Positions 33,237 through 42,152 are shown, counted from the stretch's first letter. The stretch: 45,437 bases of DNA from Spirochaetales bacterium (GCA_028722305.1 JAQYHB010000026.1:1-45437); one strand, 5' to 3'. Made by a program: numbers and translations. The notes: generated from the letters alone by a model not told the origin.

Positions 33237-33988
33237 GCTGGTTTTTTCGCAAGAAGCCCCAGGAAATCCCGGAAGAACAGGAAAGCCAGGCCGAGGTACA
33301 GGAACGGCAGACGATGATGGAGGGGATCAACGAGCTTGACGTGATGAGCGTCAAGGAGGTGATGGTTCCCCGTATCGACGTGCAGTTCATGCCGGCGGAC
33401 ATTTCCCGGCCCGAGTGCATCCAGATAATCAAGGAGACCGGCTTCAGCCGGTACCCGGTCTACGAGAAGTCGATTGACAACATCATCGGCGTCCTGTACG
33501 CCAAGGACATCATCCGGGCCGAGGGCGAGCCCTTTTCGGTGCGTGACCTGATGCGCAAGGCCTATTTCGTTCCGGAGAGCAAGCGGCTGGACGACCTGCT
33601 GCATGAGTTCAAGCGGAGGAAGGTCCATATCGCCATCGCCGTGGACGAGTACGGAGGGGTGAGCGGCATCATCTGCATGGAGGACATCCTCGAGGTGATT
33701 GTCGGGGACATCCAGGACGAATTCGACAGCGACACCCCTGAGGAGATCCATAATCTCTCCGATGGTAGCTGGATTGTCGACGCCCACACCTCGATCGACG
33801 AGGTCAACGATACCCTTGGTCTGGAAATCAAGGATGACGAGAACGAGTCCATCGGAGGCTATGTCTTCGAACGTTTCGGTAGGATTCCCCAGAAGGGGGA
33901 GTCGATTGTCGTGGACGGCCTTCGTTTCGAGGTGATTGGAATCGATGGGCACAAGATCCTGAGCATCCGGATCTGCAAGGAGAAATGA
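33233..33988 (+). CDS. CorC/HlyC-type CBS-domain protein
   Basis: A 251-residue cytoplasmic protein. A paired CBS (Bateman) module is at about 40-165, with VMVPRIDVQFMP and GFSRYPVYEKSIDNIIGVLYAKDI in the first repeat and VAVDEYGGVSGIICMEDILEVIVGDI in the second. A CorC_HlyC transporter-associated domain is at about 175-248 (SWIVDAHTSIDEVNDTLGL, GYVFERFGRIPQKGE). The DUF21 membrane domain of CNNM proteins is absent, so this is the soluble CorC form linked to Mg2+/Co2+ efflux or to Lnt/YbeX-like RNA functions near ybeY. Last gene of the uvrA-to-corC run. Confidence 0.9.
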   Translation: MSWFFRKKPQEIPEEQESQAEVQERQTMMEGINELDVMSVKEVMVPRIDVQFMPADISRPECIQIIKETGFSRYPVYEKSIDNIIGVLYAKDIIRAEGEPFSVRDLMRKAYFVPESKRLDDLLHEFKRRKVHIAIAVDEYGGVSGIICMEDILEVIVGDIQDEFDSDTPEEIHNLSDGSWIVDAHTSIDEVNDTLGLEIKDDENESIGGYVFERFGRIPQKGESIVVDGLRFEVIGIDGHKILSIRICKEK

Positions 33989-33997
33989 GAAGATTCG

Positions 33998-34026
33998 TTG
34001 ACCGCAGGTCATCGAATTTGTATATT
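33998..34026 (+). promoter_or_regulatory. pgk-tpi-secG promoter
   Basis: TTGACC (33998-34003), 17-base spacer, TATATT (34021-34026). Starts ten bases after the corC-like stop. The transcript would have a leader of about 40 bases and a Shine-Dalgarno GAGGAG before ATG 34074, unlike the leaderless genes. Confidence 0.75.
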
Positions 34027-34073
34027 GTTGGTTGGTGTTTGCAACCAGTCACATTAGGAAAGCGAGGAGCACT

Positions 34074-35252
34074 ATGCAGCTGAATACGATTAGAGATTAT
34101 GACTTTTCCGGAAAGCGCGTTGTCATCCGTGTGGATTTCAACGTCCCATTGAAAGACGGTGTGGTCACCGATGATACCCGCATCAAGTCGGCGCTTCCGA
34201 CCATCAACTATCTGCTCGACCACGGCGCCAGCCTGGTCGTCCTGACCCACCTTGGCAGACCGAAAGGGAAGAAGAATCCTGAGTTCAGCCTGAAGCCGGT
34301 CGCGAAGAAATTTGCCGAGGACCTCGGCCGCAACGTGCAGCTGGCTGACGACGTGATTGGACCCGAAGTCGAGGCCCAGGTCAAGGCTCTGAAGCCCGGC
34401 CAGGTCTTGCTGCTGGAAAACGTCCGCTTCTATGCCGAGGAAGAGGCTAACGACCCCGAGTTCGCCAAGAAGCTTGCCAGCTACGGCGATGTGTATGTCA
34501 ACGATGCCTTCGGCACCGCCCACAGGGCCCATGCCTCCACGGAGGGTATCGCCCATTACCTGCCGGCATACGCTGGCTTCCTAATCGAGAAGGAGGTCAA
34601 GTTCATGGCCCCTCTGCTCGAGAATCCCGCCCGCCCGTTCGTCGTCATCATCGGCGGAAGCAAGGTTTCCTCGAAAATCTCCGTCCTTGAGAGCATGCTG
34701 AAGACCGCCGACACCATGATCATCGGTGGCGGTATGGCCTATACCTTCAAGAAAGTGCTCGGCTTCAAGATCGGCCAGTCGATTTTCGAGCCTGACTATG
34801 TCGATGTAGCGAAGAAGTTCCTGGAAGACGCCAAGAAGAAGGGCGTGAAGGTCATCCTTCCGGTCGACAACCTCTGTGGTGACTCGTTCGACGAGCATAC
34901 CCCGGTTTCCCTCTACGAGGGTGACATTCCTGACGACAAGCAGGGTATGGACATCGGCCCGAAGACTGTCGAGTTGATCCGTCAGGCCCTGAAGGGCGCC
35001 AAGAGCGTCGTCTGGAATGGCCCGATGGGTGTCTTCGAGTTCGACGAGTTCGCCCATGGTACCGAAGAGGTCGCGAAGATGCTGGCCGAAAGTGACGCGA
35101 CCACCGTCGTCGGTGGTGGCGATTCCGTCGCCGCTGTGAACAAGTTCCATCTTGCCAGCAAGATCAGCCATGTCTCCACCGGTGGCGGCGCTTCCCTTGA
35201 GTTCCTGGAGGGCAAGGTCCTTCCCGGCATCAAGGCCTTGGAGAAGAACTGA
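34074..35252 (+). CDS. pgk: Phosphoglycerate kinase
   Basis: A 392-residue glycolytic enzyme. Motifs include [13 protein letters not shown] (phosphoglycerate-binding N-domain), [47 protein letters not shown] and the C-domain nucleotide site [10 protein letters not shown] and VGGGDSVAA, ending with [17 protein letters not shown]. It makes ATP from 1,3-bisphosphoglycerate. ATG 34074 with GAGGAG upstream is the family start; the frame extends to 34032 without support. One base separates it from tpi. Confidence 0.98.
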   Translation: MQLNTIRDYDFSGKRVVIRVDFNVPLKDGVVTDDTRIKSALPTINYLLDHGASLVVLTHLGRPKGKKNPEFSLKPVAKKFAEDLGRNVQLADDVIGPEVEAQVKALKPGQVLLLENVRFYAEEEANDPEFAKKLASYGDVYVNDAFGTAHRAHASTEGIAHYLPAYAGFLIEKEVKFMAPLLENPARPFVVIIGGSKVSSKISVLESMLKTADTMIIGGGMAYTFKKVLGFKIGQSIFEPDYVDVAKKFLEDAKKKGVKVILPVDNLCGDSFDEHTPVSLYEGDIPDDKQGMDIGPKTVELIRQALKGAKSVVWNGPMGVFEFDEFAHGTEEVAKMLAESDATTVVGGGDSVAAVNKFHLASKISHVSTGGGASLEFLEGKVLPGIKALEKN

Positions 35253-35253
35253 G

Positions 35254-36006
35254 ATGAGAAAACCCTATATCGCTGGAAACTGGAAGATGAACCTCACCCC
35301 GAGTGAGGCCGCGAAGCTGGCGACTGAGCTTGCCGTTGCCTTGAAGGGCAGCGACCGCAAGGTCATGGTCGCCCCCTCGTTCGTATCCATTCCCGCTGTC
35401 GTCAACGCGGTCAAGGGAAGCAACATCATCGTTGCCGCCCAGAACGTGAACGACCACAAGAGCGGAGCCTTCACCGGCGAGGTGAGCGCCTCCCAGTTGG
35501 CCGACCTTGGCGTGCGGACCGTGATCCTCGGCCACAGCGAGAGACGCCATATCTACGGCGAGTGCAACGAGCTGATCAACAGCAAGGTGCTCTTCGCCCT
35601 CGGGAACGGCTTTGACATCGTCCTGTGCGTCGGTGAGACGCTTGACGAGAGGGAAAGCGGCAACCTCGAGAAGGTCCTGGGCGACCAGATCACCATCGGG
35701 CTGAAGGGTGTTTCCAAGGAACAGATGCCCCACATCACCATCGCCTACGAGCCGGTCTGGGCAATTGGAACAGGAAAGACCGCGACTCCGGAGGATGCGG
35801 ATTCCACCCATAAGGTAATCAGGAAGATGGTTGCGGATTTGTATGACAAGTCGGTTGCAGAAGATTTGATTATACAGTATGGTGGTTCTGTTAATGCTTC
35901 CAACGTCAAGGCTTTGATGGCAAAGGAAAACATCGATGGCGCCCTTGTGGGTGGTGCATCGCTTTCCGTGGAGAAGTTCCTGCCCATCGTCAACTTTGAC
36001 AAATAA
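35254..36006 (+). CDS. tpiA: Triose-phosphate isomerase
   Basis: A 250-residue TIM barrel. Catalytic features are GNWKMN (Lys near 12), [11 protein letters not shown] (His), [13 protein letters not shown] (Glu) and the phosphate-binding YGGSVNASN and GALVGGASL. It interconverts DHAP and glyceraldehyde-3-phosphate. ATG 35254 follows the pgk stop by one base. The upstream in-frame extension to 35152 lies within pgk. Confidence 0.98.
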   Translation: MRKPYIAGNWKMNLTPSEAAKLATELAVALKGSDRKVMVAPSFVSIPAVVNAVKGSNIIVAAQNVNDHKSGAFTGEVSASQLADLGVRTVILGHSERRHIYGECNELINSKVLFALGNGFDIVLCVGETLDERESGNLEKVLGDQITIGLKGVSKEQMPHITIAYEPVWAIGTGKTATPEDADSTHKVIRKMVADLYDKSVAEDLIIQYGGSVNASNVKALMAKENIDGALVGGASLSVEKFLPIVNFDK

Positions 36007-36017
36007 GGCGGAGTGAG

Positions 36018-36380
36018 ATGGCTGTTTTGAATGTATTCCTGTTGGTTCTGTTCGTACTGGTTTGCCTGCTCTTGATTTTCATTGTGGCGATTCAGGATGA
36101 GAATAGCGAAGGGCTCGGCGGCATCTTCAGTGATGCGAGCAACGCCGCGTTTGGTTCCCGTATCGGTTCGGTTGTCAACCGCACGACCGCAATCTTGGGC
36201 GCCGCCTTCATCGTTCTTGCCTTGGTCGTCGCCATGCTGAACAAGTCCAGCTCCGGCGACAAGCTGCTCGACCAGGTGGATACCAACCAGGTCCAGCAGA
36301 CCACCGAGTGGTGGAACGGAACTGCTTCGAATGCGGATGCTGCTGCACCTGCAGAGACTGCTGCCCCTCAGGCGAACTGA
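36018..36380 (+). CDS. secG: Preprotein translocase subunit SecG
   Basis: A 120-residue protein with two membrane helices (about 4-26 and 56-76) joined by the conserved SecG loop IQDENSEGLGGIFSDASNAAFGSR. The C-terminal tail (about 85-120) is polar, Asn/Gln/Ala rich, and longer than in E. coli-type SecG. It belongs to the SecYEG channel in the inner membrane and follows tpi as in many bacteria. Confidence 0.92.
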   Translation: MAVLNVFLLVLFVLVCLLLIFIVAIQDENSEGLGGIFSDASNAAFGSRIGSVVNRTTAILGAAFIVLALVVAMLNKSSSGDKLLDQVDTNQVQQTTEWWNGTASNADAAAPAETAAPQAN

Positions 36381-36406
36381 GCGAGCGGTCCCACAGAGGT
36401 GTCCGG

Positions 36407-36443
36407 TACCGACCGCATGCGAGTGCGGCCGGTATTATTATTT
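36407..36443 (+). terminator. Terminator after secG
   Basis: TACCGACCGCA (36407-36417) pairs with TGCGGCCGGTA (36424-36434), 11 positions with one mismatch, loop TGCGAG, then TTATTATTTT. The next gene starts 16 bases after the end, so its promoter must lie at or beyond this hairpin. Confidence 0.78.
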
Positions 36444-36458
36444 TCGGTAGGTGGATAG

Positions 36459-36881
36459 ATGCGAGTTTGTGTTCTCTATGCAGGCGCGGGAAGGGATTCG
36501 GGGAAGCTGAAAGCGATTGCCGATGCCCTTGCGCGGGGAGTGGAAAGTCAGGGTAACCAGGTCGACGTGTACGACATGGCCTTGGAAAATGGGAAGAAGG
36601 TTTCCTTTTACGATTATCTGATCGTCGGGACTGAATCGACCGCCTTTTTCGGCGGGAAGATTCCATCGACCATCAGGGACTTCTTCAAGAACGCGGGTAC
36701 GGTCAGCGGCAAACGCTGCATGGCTTTTGTCCGGAAGTCCGGACTGCGGAGCCAGCGCACCCTGCAGGTTTTGATGAAGGTGATGGAAGGAGAGGGAATG
36801 TATCTGCGCAACAGCGAGGTGTTCGCTCGCCCTGATTTTGCCCAGGCAACAGGCAAACGGCTCAAGGTGAGTCACGAATAA
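36459..36881 (+). CDS. Flavodoxin-like protein
   Basis: A 140-residue flavodoxin-fold protein. It starts with a strand RVCVLYAGAGRDSGKLKAIADALARG, where a true flavodoxin has an (S/T)xTGxT FMN-phosphate loop. The central IVGTESTAFFGGKIPSTIRDFF resembles the flavodoxin fold's second FMN-contact region. The altered first loop makes FMN binding uncertain. It is followed 16 bases later by the parvulin gene and preceded by the secG terminator. A redox role is only inferred. Confidence 0.75.
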   Translation: MRVCVLYAGAGRDSGKLKAIADALARGVESQGNQVDVYDMALENGKKVSFYDYLIVGTESTAFFGGKIPSTIRDFFKNAGTVSGKRCMAFVRKSGLRSQRTLQVLMKVMEGEGMYLRNSEVFARPDFAQATGKRLKVSHE

Positions 36882-36897
36882 GAGGAGACAACGCTTC

Positions 36898-37935
36898 ATG
36901 AAACGTATCGCAACCATCATCGCGTGCGCCTTGATTGCGGCCGGCAATTTGTTCGCCGCCATCAGCAATCCGGCCGCCACTGTGTTTCTGACCAAGTCTA
37001 CGGTAATCTCCACGCAGGAGCTGAATGATCGTGTCAAGCAGTACCAGGACCTGTATACCCAGGCGGGACAGGATCCTACCTCCGTACAGCCTATCCAGGT
37101 CTTGGATGTGATGATCAACGACGAGCTCTTCCGCCAGGGTGCCGCCCGCGATGGAATCAATGTGACTGATGTCGATGTCGACAACCAGATCAAGACCATG
37201 CAGAACCAGTATGTCTCTAACGGCATGACCGCAGACCAGTTCAACCAGGCCGCCATCCAGAGGTATGGCTCCCTGGACAACTTCAGGCAGAACATCAAGG
37301 ACCAGATGATGGTGCAGCAGTACCTGATGTTGAAGAAGGGAAGCGAGCTGAGCCAGGCCCCAACGGTCACCGACGCGGAGATCAATGAGGTCTATCGCCG
37401 CAACAAGACCACCTTCGTCCAGCCGGAGAACGTGAAGATCAGTCATATCTTCATTCCCTTCGATTCCACCGGCGACAAGAGCAAGGACAACCAGAACAAG
37501 GCCATGCTCGACCAGGTAGCCAAGGATATCAAGAGCGGGAAGATCACCTTCGAGGCGGCGGTCCAGCAGTACAGCCAGGATGATGGCAGCAAGGACAAGG
37601 CCGGCGATATCGGCTGGCTCACCACCGAGGATACCTCGGCCGCCAATATGCTCGGCAATGATTTCGTCAACCAGGCCTTCGCCACCGAAGTCGGCAAGAC
37701 CAGCGACGTGATTGTCAGCAACCAGGGCTACCATATCGTGAAAATCCTGGCTCATGGCGACGCCAAGTTCCTGGCGCTGACCGACAGGATCGGTCCCGAC
37801 ACCACGGCGACGGTATACGACTATATCAAGCAAAACCTCCAGCAACAGAAACAGCAGGAGGCGATTCAGAAGGCCGAAAGCGACATAATCAAGGATTTGC
37901 GCGCCCAGGCGAGAATCAAGGTGTTGTACAAATAA
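36898..37935 (+). CDS. Periplasmic parvulin-type peptidyl-prolyl isomerase (SurA/PpiC-like)
   Basis: A 345-residue protein with a signal peptide (MKRIATIIACALIAAGNLFA). It has a SurA-like chaperone N-domain of helices (about 30-165) and a PpiC rotamase domain (about 175-285: VKISHIFIPF, AVQQYSQDDGSKDKAGDIGWL, GYHIVKILAHG). It should help fold outer-membrane and periplasmic proteins, fitting the beta-barrel proteins encoded elsewhere in this window. Its stop overlaps the nusB start by one base. Confidence 0.92.
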   Translation: MKRIATIIACALIAAGNLFAAISNPAATVFLTKSTVISTQELNDRVKQYQDLYTQAGQDPTSVQPIQVLDVMINDELFRQGAARDGINVTDVDVDNQIKTMQNQYVSNGMTADQFNQAAIQRYGSLDNFRQNIKDQMMVQQYLMLKKGSELSQAPTVTDAEINEVYRRNKTTFVQPENVKISHIFIPFDSTGDKSKDNQNKAMLDQVAKDIKSGKITFEAAVQQYSQDDGSKDKAGDIGWLTTEDTSAANMLGNDFVNQAFATEVGKTSDVIVSNQGYHIVKILAHGDAKFLALTDRIGPDTTATVYDYIKQNLQQQKQQEAIQKAESDIIKDLRAQARIKVLYK

Positions 37936-38405
37936 TGAAGACAAGACATAAGGCAAGGGAAATCGCCTTGCAGACGCTCTACGCGATGGACTTCAATGGC
38001 CAGCTGGATGCCGGGCATATCCCGCAGGCCTTCAGTGGGGTGGACGAGAAGGAGTACGAGTCGATGGAGGACGAGGTGAAGCTTTTTGCCCGCTATCTCG
38101 TCAACGGGACCATCGAGAACCTGGAGGAAATCGACCAGCTGATCGGCCAGTACTCGCTGAACCGTCCAGTCGAGCGGATCGACGTAGTCGACCGCAACAT
38201 CCTCCGGCTTTCGGTTTTCTGCTTCCTGTACGACAAGGAAATCCATCCCAATATCGTCATTGATGAAGCGGTCAAGCTCAGCCAGGAGTTCTCCACAGAC
38301 GTGACCTACAAGTTCATCAATGGCATCCTGGATACGATGAGCAAGAAACTTCCTCTTGCCTTCTCAAAGAGGGGTTCCGGGAAGGAAGAAGAGGTTCAAA
38401 AATGA
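37935..38405 (+). CDS. nusB: Transcription antitermination factor NusB
   Basis: A 156-residue all-helical protein. It has HKAREIALQTLYAMDFNG at the start, then LIGQYSLNRPVERIDVVDRNILRLSVF and IVIDEAVKLSQEFSTDVTYKFINGILD, the RNA/NusE-binding NusB features. With NusE it binds boxA RNA in rRNA transcription. It overlaps the upstream stop by one base and the map start by four (ATGA). Confidence 0.94.
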   Translation: MKTRHKAREIALQTLYAMDFNGQLDAGHIPQAFSGVDEKEYESMEDEVKLFARYLVNGTIENLEEIDQLIGQYSLNRPVERIDVVDRNILRLSVFCFLYDKEIHPNIVIDEAVKLSQEFSTDVTYKFINGILDTMSKKLPLAFSKRGSGKEEEVQK

Positions 38406-39163
38406 TTCAATTGAAGACGGAAGAGGAGATAGACGGTATCCGTAAGAGCTGTCATCTTTGCGCACAAATGATGGCTGAGGTGGGGCAGATCCTGAGGCCG
38501 GGCATGTCCACGTGGGACATGGACAAGTTCTGCTACGACTTCACCATCGCCCATGGCGGCAAGCCCGCGTATCTCCATTTCGAGGGGTTCCCGGCGACCG
38601 CCTGCATCTCGGTTAACGAGGAGGTCATCCACGGCATCCCGAGCAAGAAACGGATTGTCGAGGAGGGTGATTTGGTCGACCTGGACCTTGGCATCAACCT
38701 GAACGGCTTTTTCTCCGATATGTCCCGCACCTTCGTTATTGGAGGGAAAACCAAGCCGGAATGGCAGAAACTGAATGACGTGACCGCCGAGTGCCTCGCC
38801 CTTGGCATTGAAGCCGCAGGCAGGCCGAGAGCTCGCATCCAGGACATTGGAGCTGCTGTGCAGAAACATGCCGAGAAGTACCATTATGGGGTTGTCCGCG
38901 AGTACTGCGGACACGGTGTCGGGCTGGAGGTGCATGAGGATCCGGAGATTCCCAACTATACCTCGCCGTTCATGCCGAATCCCCGTATCCGTGAGGGGAT
39001 GGTCCTCGCCATCGAGCCGATGATCAACCTTGGCACGAAGAACATCCGCCAGCTTGGCAATGGATGGACCGAGATTACTGCAGACGGACAGCCCAGTTGC
39101 CATTGGGAGAACACGGTCGCGATCACCCATAACGGCCTTGAGATTTTGACCGTGACCGATTGA
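38402..39163 (+). CDS. map: Methionine aminopeptidase type I
   Basis: A 253-residue pita-bread metallopeptidase. The two-metal site residues are visible in DLDLGIN, FFSDMSRTF, the HG-containing GHGVGLEVHEDP, IEPMINLG and the final WENTVAITH. The substrate histidine is in VNEEVIHGIP. It removes initiator methionine from nascent proteins. Coupled to nusB by an ATGA overlap. Confidence 0.97.
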   Translation: MIQLKTEEEIDGIRKSCHLCAQMMAEVGQILRPGMSTWDMDKFCYDFTIAHGGKPAYLHFEGFPATACISVNEEVIHGIPSKKRIVEEGDLVDLDLGINLNGFFSDMSRTFVIGGKTKPEWQKLNDVTAECLALGIEAAGRPRARIQDIGAAVQKHAEKYHYGVVREYCGHGVGLEVHEDPEIPNYTSPFMPNPRIREGMVLAIEPMINLGTKNIRQLGNGWTEITADGQPSCHWENTVAITHNGLEILTVTD

Positions 39164-39174
39164 GGAGGGAGAGT

Positions 39175-39792
39175 ATGGAGAAGGAGTTCATTCCAGGCGA
39201 CAAGATCCGTGATGACGCGCTGAAATTGGTCAACCACATGTACATGGACGACCATTTCATCCCTGATGTAATCTATGCCAGTCTTCGTGGCGGCGCCTAC
39301 ATGGCCAACGTCTTTAGCGAGTACTACAAGATGGTGCGTCTGAGGGAGAAGGGGAAGCCCGTGCTCTATGCAGCGGTTGTCGCCAGAAGTTACGGCTTTC
39401 TCCGCAACCAGACCAAGGTGATGGTGGACGGATGGACCTACTCTCCCGAGTATCTGCGTACCGGCGACAAGATCCTGCTGGTGGATGACATCTTCGATAC
39501 CGGCAAGACGGTCAACGCCCTTGCCACCACGATTATGGAGCATGGCATTCCCCGCGAAGACCTGAAGGTGGCGGTATACGACTACAAGGTCCCCGTCTAT
39601 AAAAGCAGCGAGCCTCTTCCCATCCAGCCTGATTACTACTGCCGCAAGCATGTGATCAAGAGCCCGGACGAGGATCGGTGGATCCACTACAATTGCCATG
39701 AGTTCGTCGGCCTGACCAGCAAGGAGATTGACGCGCAGTACAGCGATCCCGAGGTGAGACGGATCCTGCACGAGGTACGTGGCGACAACTGA
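39175..39792 (+). CDS. Type I phosphoribosyltransferase
   Basis: A 205-residue PRTase. The PRPP-binding motif is ILLVDDIFDTGKTV, preceded by IYASLRGGAYMANVFSEYYK (the purine-PRTase-like hood). The C-terminal part (PDYYCRKHVIKSPDEDRWIHYNCHEFVG) resembles xanthine/guanine or hypoxanthine salvage enzymes. Purine salvage is likely but the exact base is not clear. ATG 39175 has GGAGGGA upstream. A terminator follows at 39816. Confidence 0.88.
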   Translation: MEKEFIPGDKIRDDALKLVNHMYMDDHFIPDVIYASLRGGAYMANVFSEYYKMVRLREKGKPVLYAAVVARSYGFLRNQTKVMVDGWTYSPEYLRTGDKILLVDDIFDTGKTVNALATTIMEHGIPREDLKVAVYDYKVPVYKSSEPLPIQPDYYCRKHVIKSPDEDRWIHYNCHEFVGLTSKEIDAQYSDPEVRRILHEVRGDN

Positions 39793-39815
39793 GCGCCGTC
39801 CTCTTCCTGTGCCTG

Positions 39816-39844
39816 TGGAGCTGTCGGGTGACAGCTCCATTTTG
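39816..39844 (+). terminator. Terminator after the phosphoribosyltransferase
   Basis: TGGAGCTGTC (39816-39825) pairs perfectly with GACAGCTCCA (39830-39839), loop GGGT, then TTTTGT. Confidence 0.85.
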
Positions 39845-39900
39845 TATGAAACATGTACCCCGTTGCCGTTGTTTGAAAGGTAGATAGGAGGGAAGTTGCC

Positions 39901-40152
39901 ATGATTCATTTCCTTGCGAAGATTTTCCGTGGTTGCCTGCGTATCACCTTGGTGCTCACGCTGGTCGCCGTGGCGGTGGTCGGATATCGGAGCGGAGTGG
40001 ACAATGCCGCCCAGATTGGTTGGCCGGCTGGCGTATGCGGGGCGGTTTCGATGCTGGTCGCCTTGCTCATTGGCATATTGGTCAATGGAGTGGTCTTCGG
40101 CATGGCCGCCAATATCATCGAGATCCACGACGCCGTCTGCAAGAAGAACTAG
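39901..40152 (+). CDS. Small two-helix membrane protein, unknown
   Basis: An 83-residue protein I do not recognise. It has a basic start (MIHFLAKIFRGCLR), a first helix ITLVLTLVAVAVVGY (about 15-29) and a second GVCGAVSMLVALLIGILVNGVVFG (about 44-67). AGGAGG about ten bases before the ATG supports translation. It stands alone between the upstream terminator and a bidirectional one, so it is a single-gene unit. Confidence 0.65.
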   Translation: MIHFLAKIFRGCLRITLVLTLVAVAVVGYRSGVDNAAQIGWPAGVCGAVSMLVALLIGILVNGVVFGMAANIIEIHDAVCKKN

Positions 40153-40157
40153 GATAG

Positions 40158-40188
40158 GAAAAAGGCCTTGCCCGCGATGGGCAAGGCC
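40158..40188. terminator. Bidirectional terminator
   Basis: AAAGGCCTTGCCC (40158-40170) and GGGCAAGGCCTTT (40176-40188) form a perfect 13-base stem with loop GCGAT. A-tracts before and T-rich bases after serve the small plus-strand gene and the minus-strand lipoprotein gene that converge here. Confidence 0.9.
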
Positions 40189-40209
40189 TTTCTCTTGGTG
40201 GAGCAAACG

Positions 40210-41496
40210 TTAGAGCGTGGTGTCGTACTGCTCGCTGGCGCTGGTAGAACCATTGCTGGAGCTGTTGTTGGTCACGTTGTCCCAGTTGATGGTGATCGAG
40301 ACCATGCCGCTTTCATTTGTGCCTGCAAGCAGGTTGCTCTTCGAGCTGACATCCGTGCGCAACTCGTAGAAGCAGTTGATCAAGTCGCTGTCCAAGCGAT
40401 AGGCGAAGCCCTTGCGGAGCGAGCTGTCGTCAAAGTCCGCGATTTCCGTGGCGCCGGCAGTGTCCTCGGTGAACTCCAGGACGATGATGGCCCTGCTCTT
40501 GTAGTTCGGCTTGGTGACGATATACTCCTTGCCACCACTCGAGATGTAGTACATCATGCAGCCTGTCCCATACGAGTAACCGCTGGATTTATAGTCGATC
40601 TCGGTAGCGGTCTCAGAAACCAAGCTGTACTTGTACAGCCTGCCGTTGGTGCAGAGGACGTACGCCGCCTTCTCCGAGGAGTTGATGACGAAATTGGCGG
40701 GACGATAGGGGTGGGTGCCTGAGCTTTTCGCCAGCAAGGAGGGAACTCCGCTGTTCCACTTGAAGAAGTACAGGTCCGCATCATAATCGTCGTCATCCTC
40801 TTCGTCGTTGTTCACCTTGTGGACCCTCGTCATCATCGAATAGGTTTTGGCCTGCGTCCTCTGGAAGTAGTATGCGCCGACGTCGTATTGCATGCTGCTG
40901 GTATTGGCGACGTCAAGTACCGAATTGCTGTCCGTCAGGGCGGTAAAGGTGACAGCAGAGGAATTGACCATTGCAGGTGCAGGATAGCAGAGGTAGACCT
41001 TGTCGTTCGCATCGTCAAAGACCACCAAACCGCCATCTTCGTGAAGACCTTTGATCCAATAGCCATCGGAAGTTGCGGTGACACCGGTGACGCTCAGGGG
41101 GACAGACGGGTAATTGGTGCCAGAGTTGAGGTCATACAGGCCGATCGTGCTCCGGTATCCGTCGTTGGAATTCCTGTCGCTCTGGAAATAGAGCAGGTAT
41201 TGGCTGTCATACAGGCAGCTGTACTGGACCAATGCGCCATTGCTGTTGGCAACAAGCGTGTTCTCTCCCTGCAGCACCTTGCTGTAGATGTCGCTTCCCT
41301 GTTCAGAAGAACTGGAGTTGGAGAAAAGCCCCTTGTTGTTCTGGTAGTACACAGTACCGCTGACTACTCCGAGAATCTTCTGGTAATTCTTGTCAGGGGT
41401 ATCCTCGGCGGTGACGACTTCGACCAGGACCGAGCCGTCGCAGGACGCCAGCAACACCGCGAGAAGCACCGCATAAAGGATATGTCTGAGTTTCAT
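40210..41496 (-). CDS. Lipoprotein, unknown (possible beta-propeller)
   Basis: A 428-residue protein with a lipoprotein signal sequence ending in LLAVLLASC, which would be lipidated on Cys19. The mature part is rich in Tyr/Ser/Asn beta-strand repeats (for example YLLYFQSD, IGLYDLNSG, LYKYSLVSET), suggesting a propeller-like fold, but no named family was recognised. ATG 41496 is chosen over GTG 41502 because AAGGAG lies seven bases before it, within the stop region of the upstream barrel gene. It is the second gene of the two-gene operon. No conserved enzyme motifs. Confidence 0.8.
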   Translation of the reverse strand: MKLRHILYAVLLAVLLASCDGSVLVEVVTAEDTPDKNYQKILGVVSGTVYYQNNKGLFSNSSSSEQGSDIYSKVLQGENTLVANSNGALVQYSCLYDSQYLLYFQSDRNSNDGYRSTIGLYDLNSGTNYPSVPLSVTGVTATSDGYWIKGLHEDGGLVVFDDANDKVYLCYPAPAMVNSSAVTFTALTDSNSVLDVANTSSMQYDVGAYYFQRTQAKTYSMMTRVHKVNNDEEDDDDYDADLYFFKWNSGVPSLLAKSSGTHPYRPANFVINSSEKAAYVLCTNGRLYKYSLVSETATEIDYKSSGYSYGTGCMMYYISSGGKEYIVTKPNYKSRAIIVLEFTEDTAGATEIADFDDSSLRKGFAYRLDSDLINCFYELRTDVSSKSNLLAGTNESGMVSITINWDNVTNNSSSNGSTSASEQYDTTL

Positions 41497-41507
41497 AGCC
41501 ACGCTCC

Positions 41508-42125
41508 TTACAGGTTCCGGTACGAGACCGAAAGCGTGATCGGCATCAGGCCGAGCACGCCGTCATTCTCCTGATCGCCGGAATTGTAGTTGAATTCCGG
41601 AATCAGCCATAGGCCGGAGTGGATGCCGACTCCCCAATGTTCCCAGATGTAGAAGTTCATGCCGACATCCAGGCTGAGCGAGAGGTTCAGCATCGACTTG
41701 TCCTCGCCAAAGCGCTCGTAGACGGTACCGATTCCCAGGCTGACCGGAAGGTCGACGGTGCCTTGCACCGGATACCAGGTCAACTTGAACTGGAGGGGAA
41801 CTGCGGTGAACAGGTCGTCATTGACACAGTAGTTGAAGTCATACCCAAGTTCTCCGCCAAGACTCAGCGTGCTTGAGGTGAACCGCTCGAAACCGAGGGA
41901 GAAAAATCCACCCCAATTGAGTTTCGTCGCATGGTCATCCTCGCCCCAAAGCCAGTAATTCGAATCAAGTCCTTCCGCATCGCCAAAGAAATGAATGAAG
42001 CCAGGCATGCTGGTGCCGGCCGCAAAATGAAAGATCATGCTACCGGTCCGGTAGGTATCGGTAGCGGCGAATGCCATGGAGGGAAGGAAAAGACTGAGAG
42101 CCAGAATGGCTACTTTTTTCTTCAC
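41508..42125 (-). CDS. Small outer-membrane beta-barrel protein
   Basis: A 205-residue protein with a signal peptide (KKKVAILALSLFLPSMAFA). The mature region alternates aromatic and hydrophobic residues as in beta strands (FFSLGFERFTSSTLSLGGELGYDFNY, LQFKLTWYPVQ, LSLDVGMNFYIWEHWGVG, ITLSVSYRNL), fitting a barrel of about eight strands. It resembles small treponemal barrels such as TP0733, by memory only. The start is GTG 42125 with GAGG six bases upstream; a longer GTG start at 42137 lacks that spacing. It is co-transcribed with the lipoprotein. Confidence 0.78.
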   Translation of the reverse strand: MKKKVAILALSLFLPSMAFAATDTYRTGSMIFHFAAGTSMPGFIHFFGDAEGLDSNYWLWGEDDHATKLNWGGFFSLGFERFTSSTLSLGGELGYDFNYCVNDDLFTAVPLQFKLTWYPVQGTVDLPVSLGIGTVYERFGEDKSMLNLSLSLDVGMNFYIWEHWGVGIHSGLWLIPEFNYNSGDQENDGVLGLMPITLSVSYRNL

Positions 42126-42152
42126 AGCGTACCTCACAATAATTCGAGTTTA

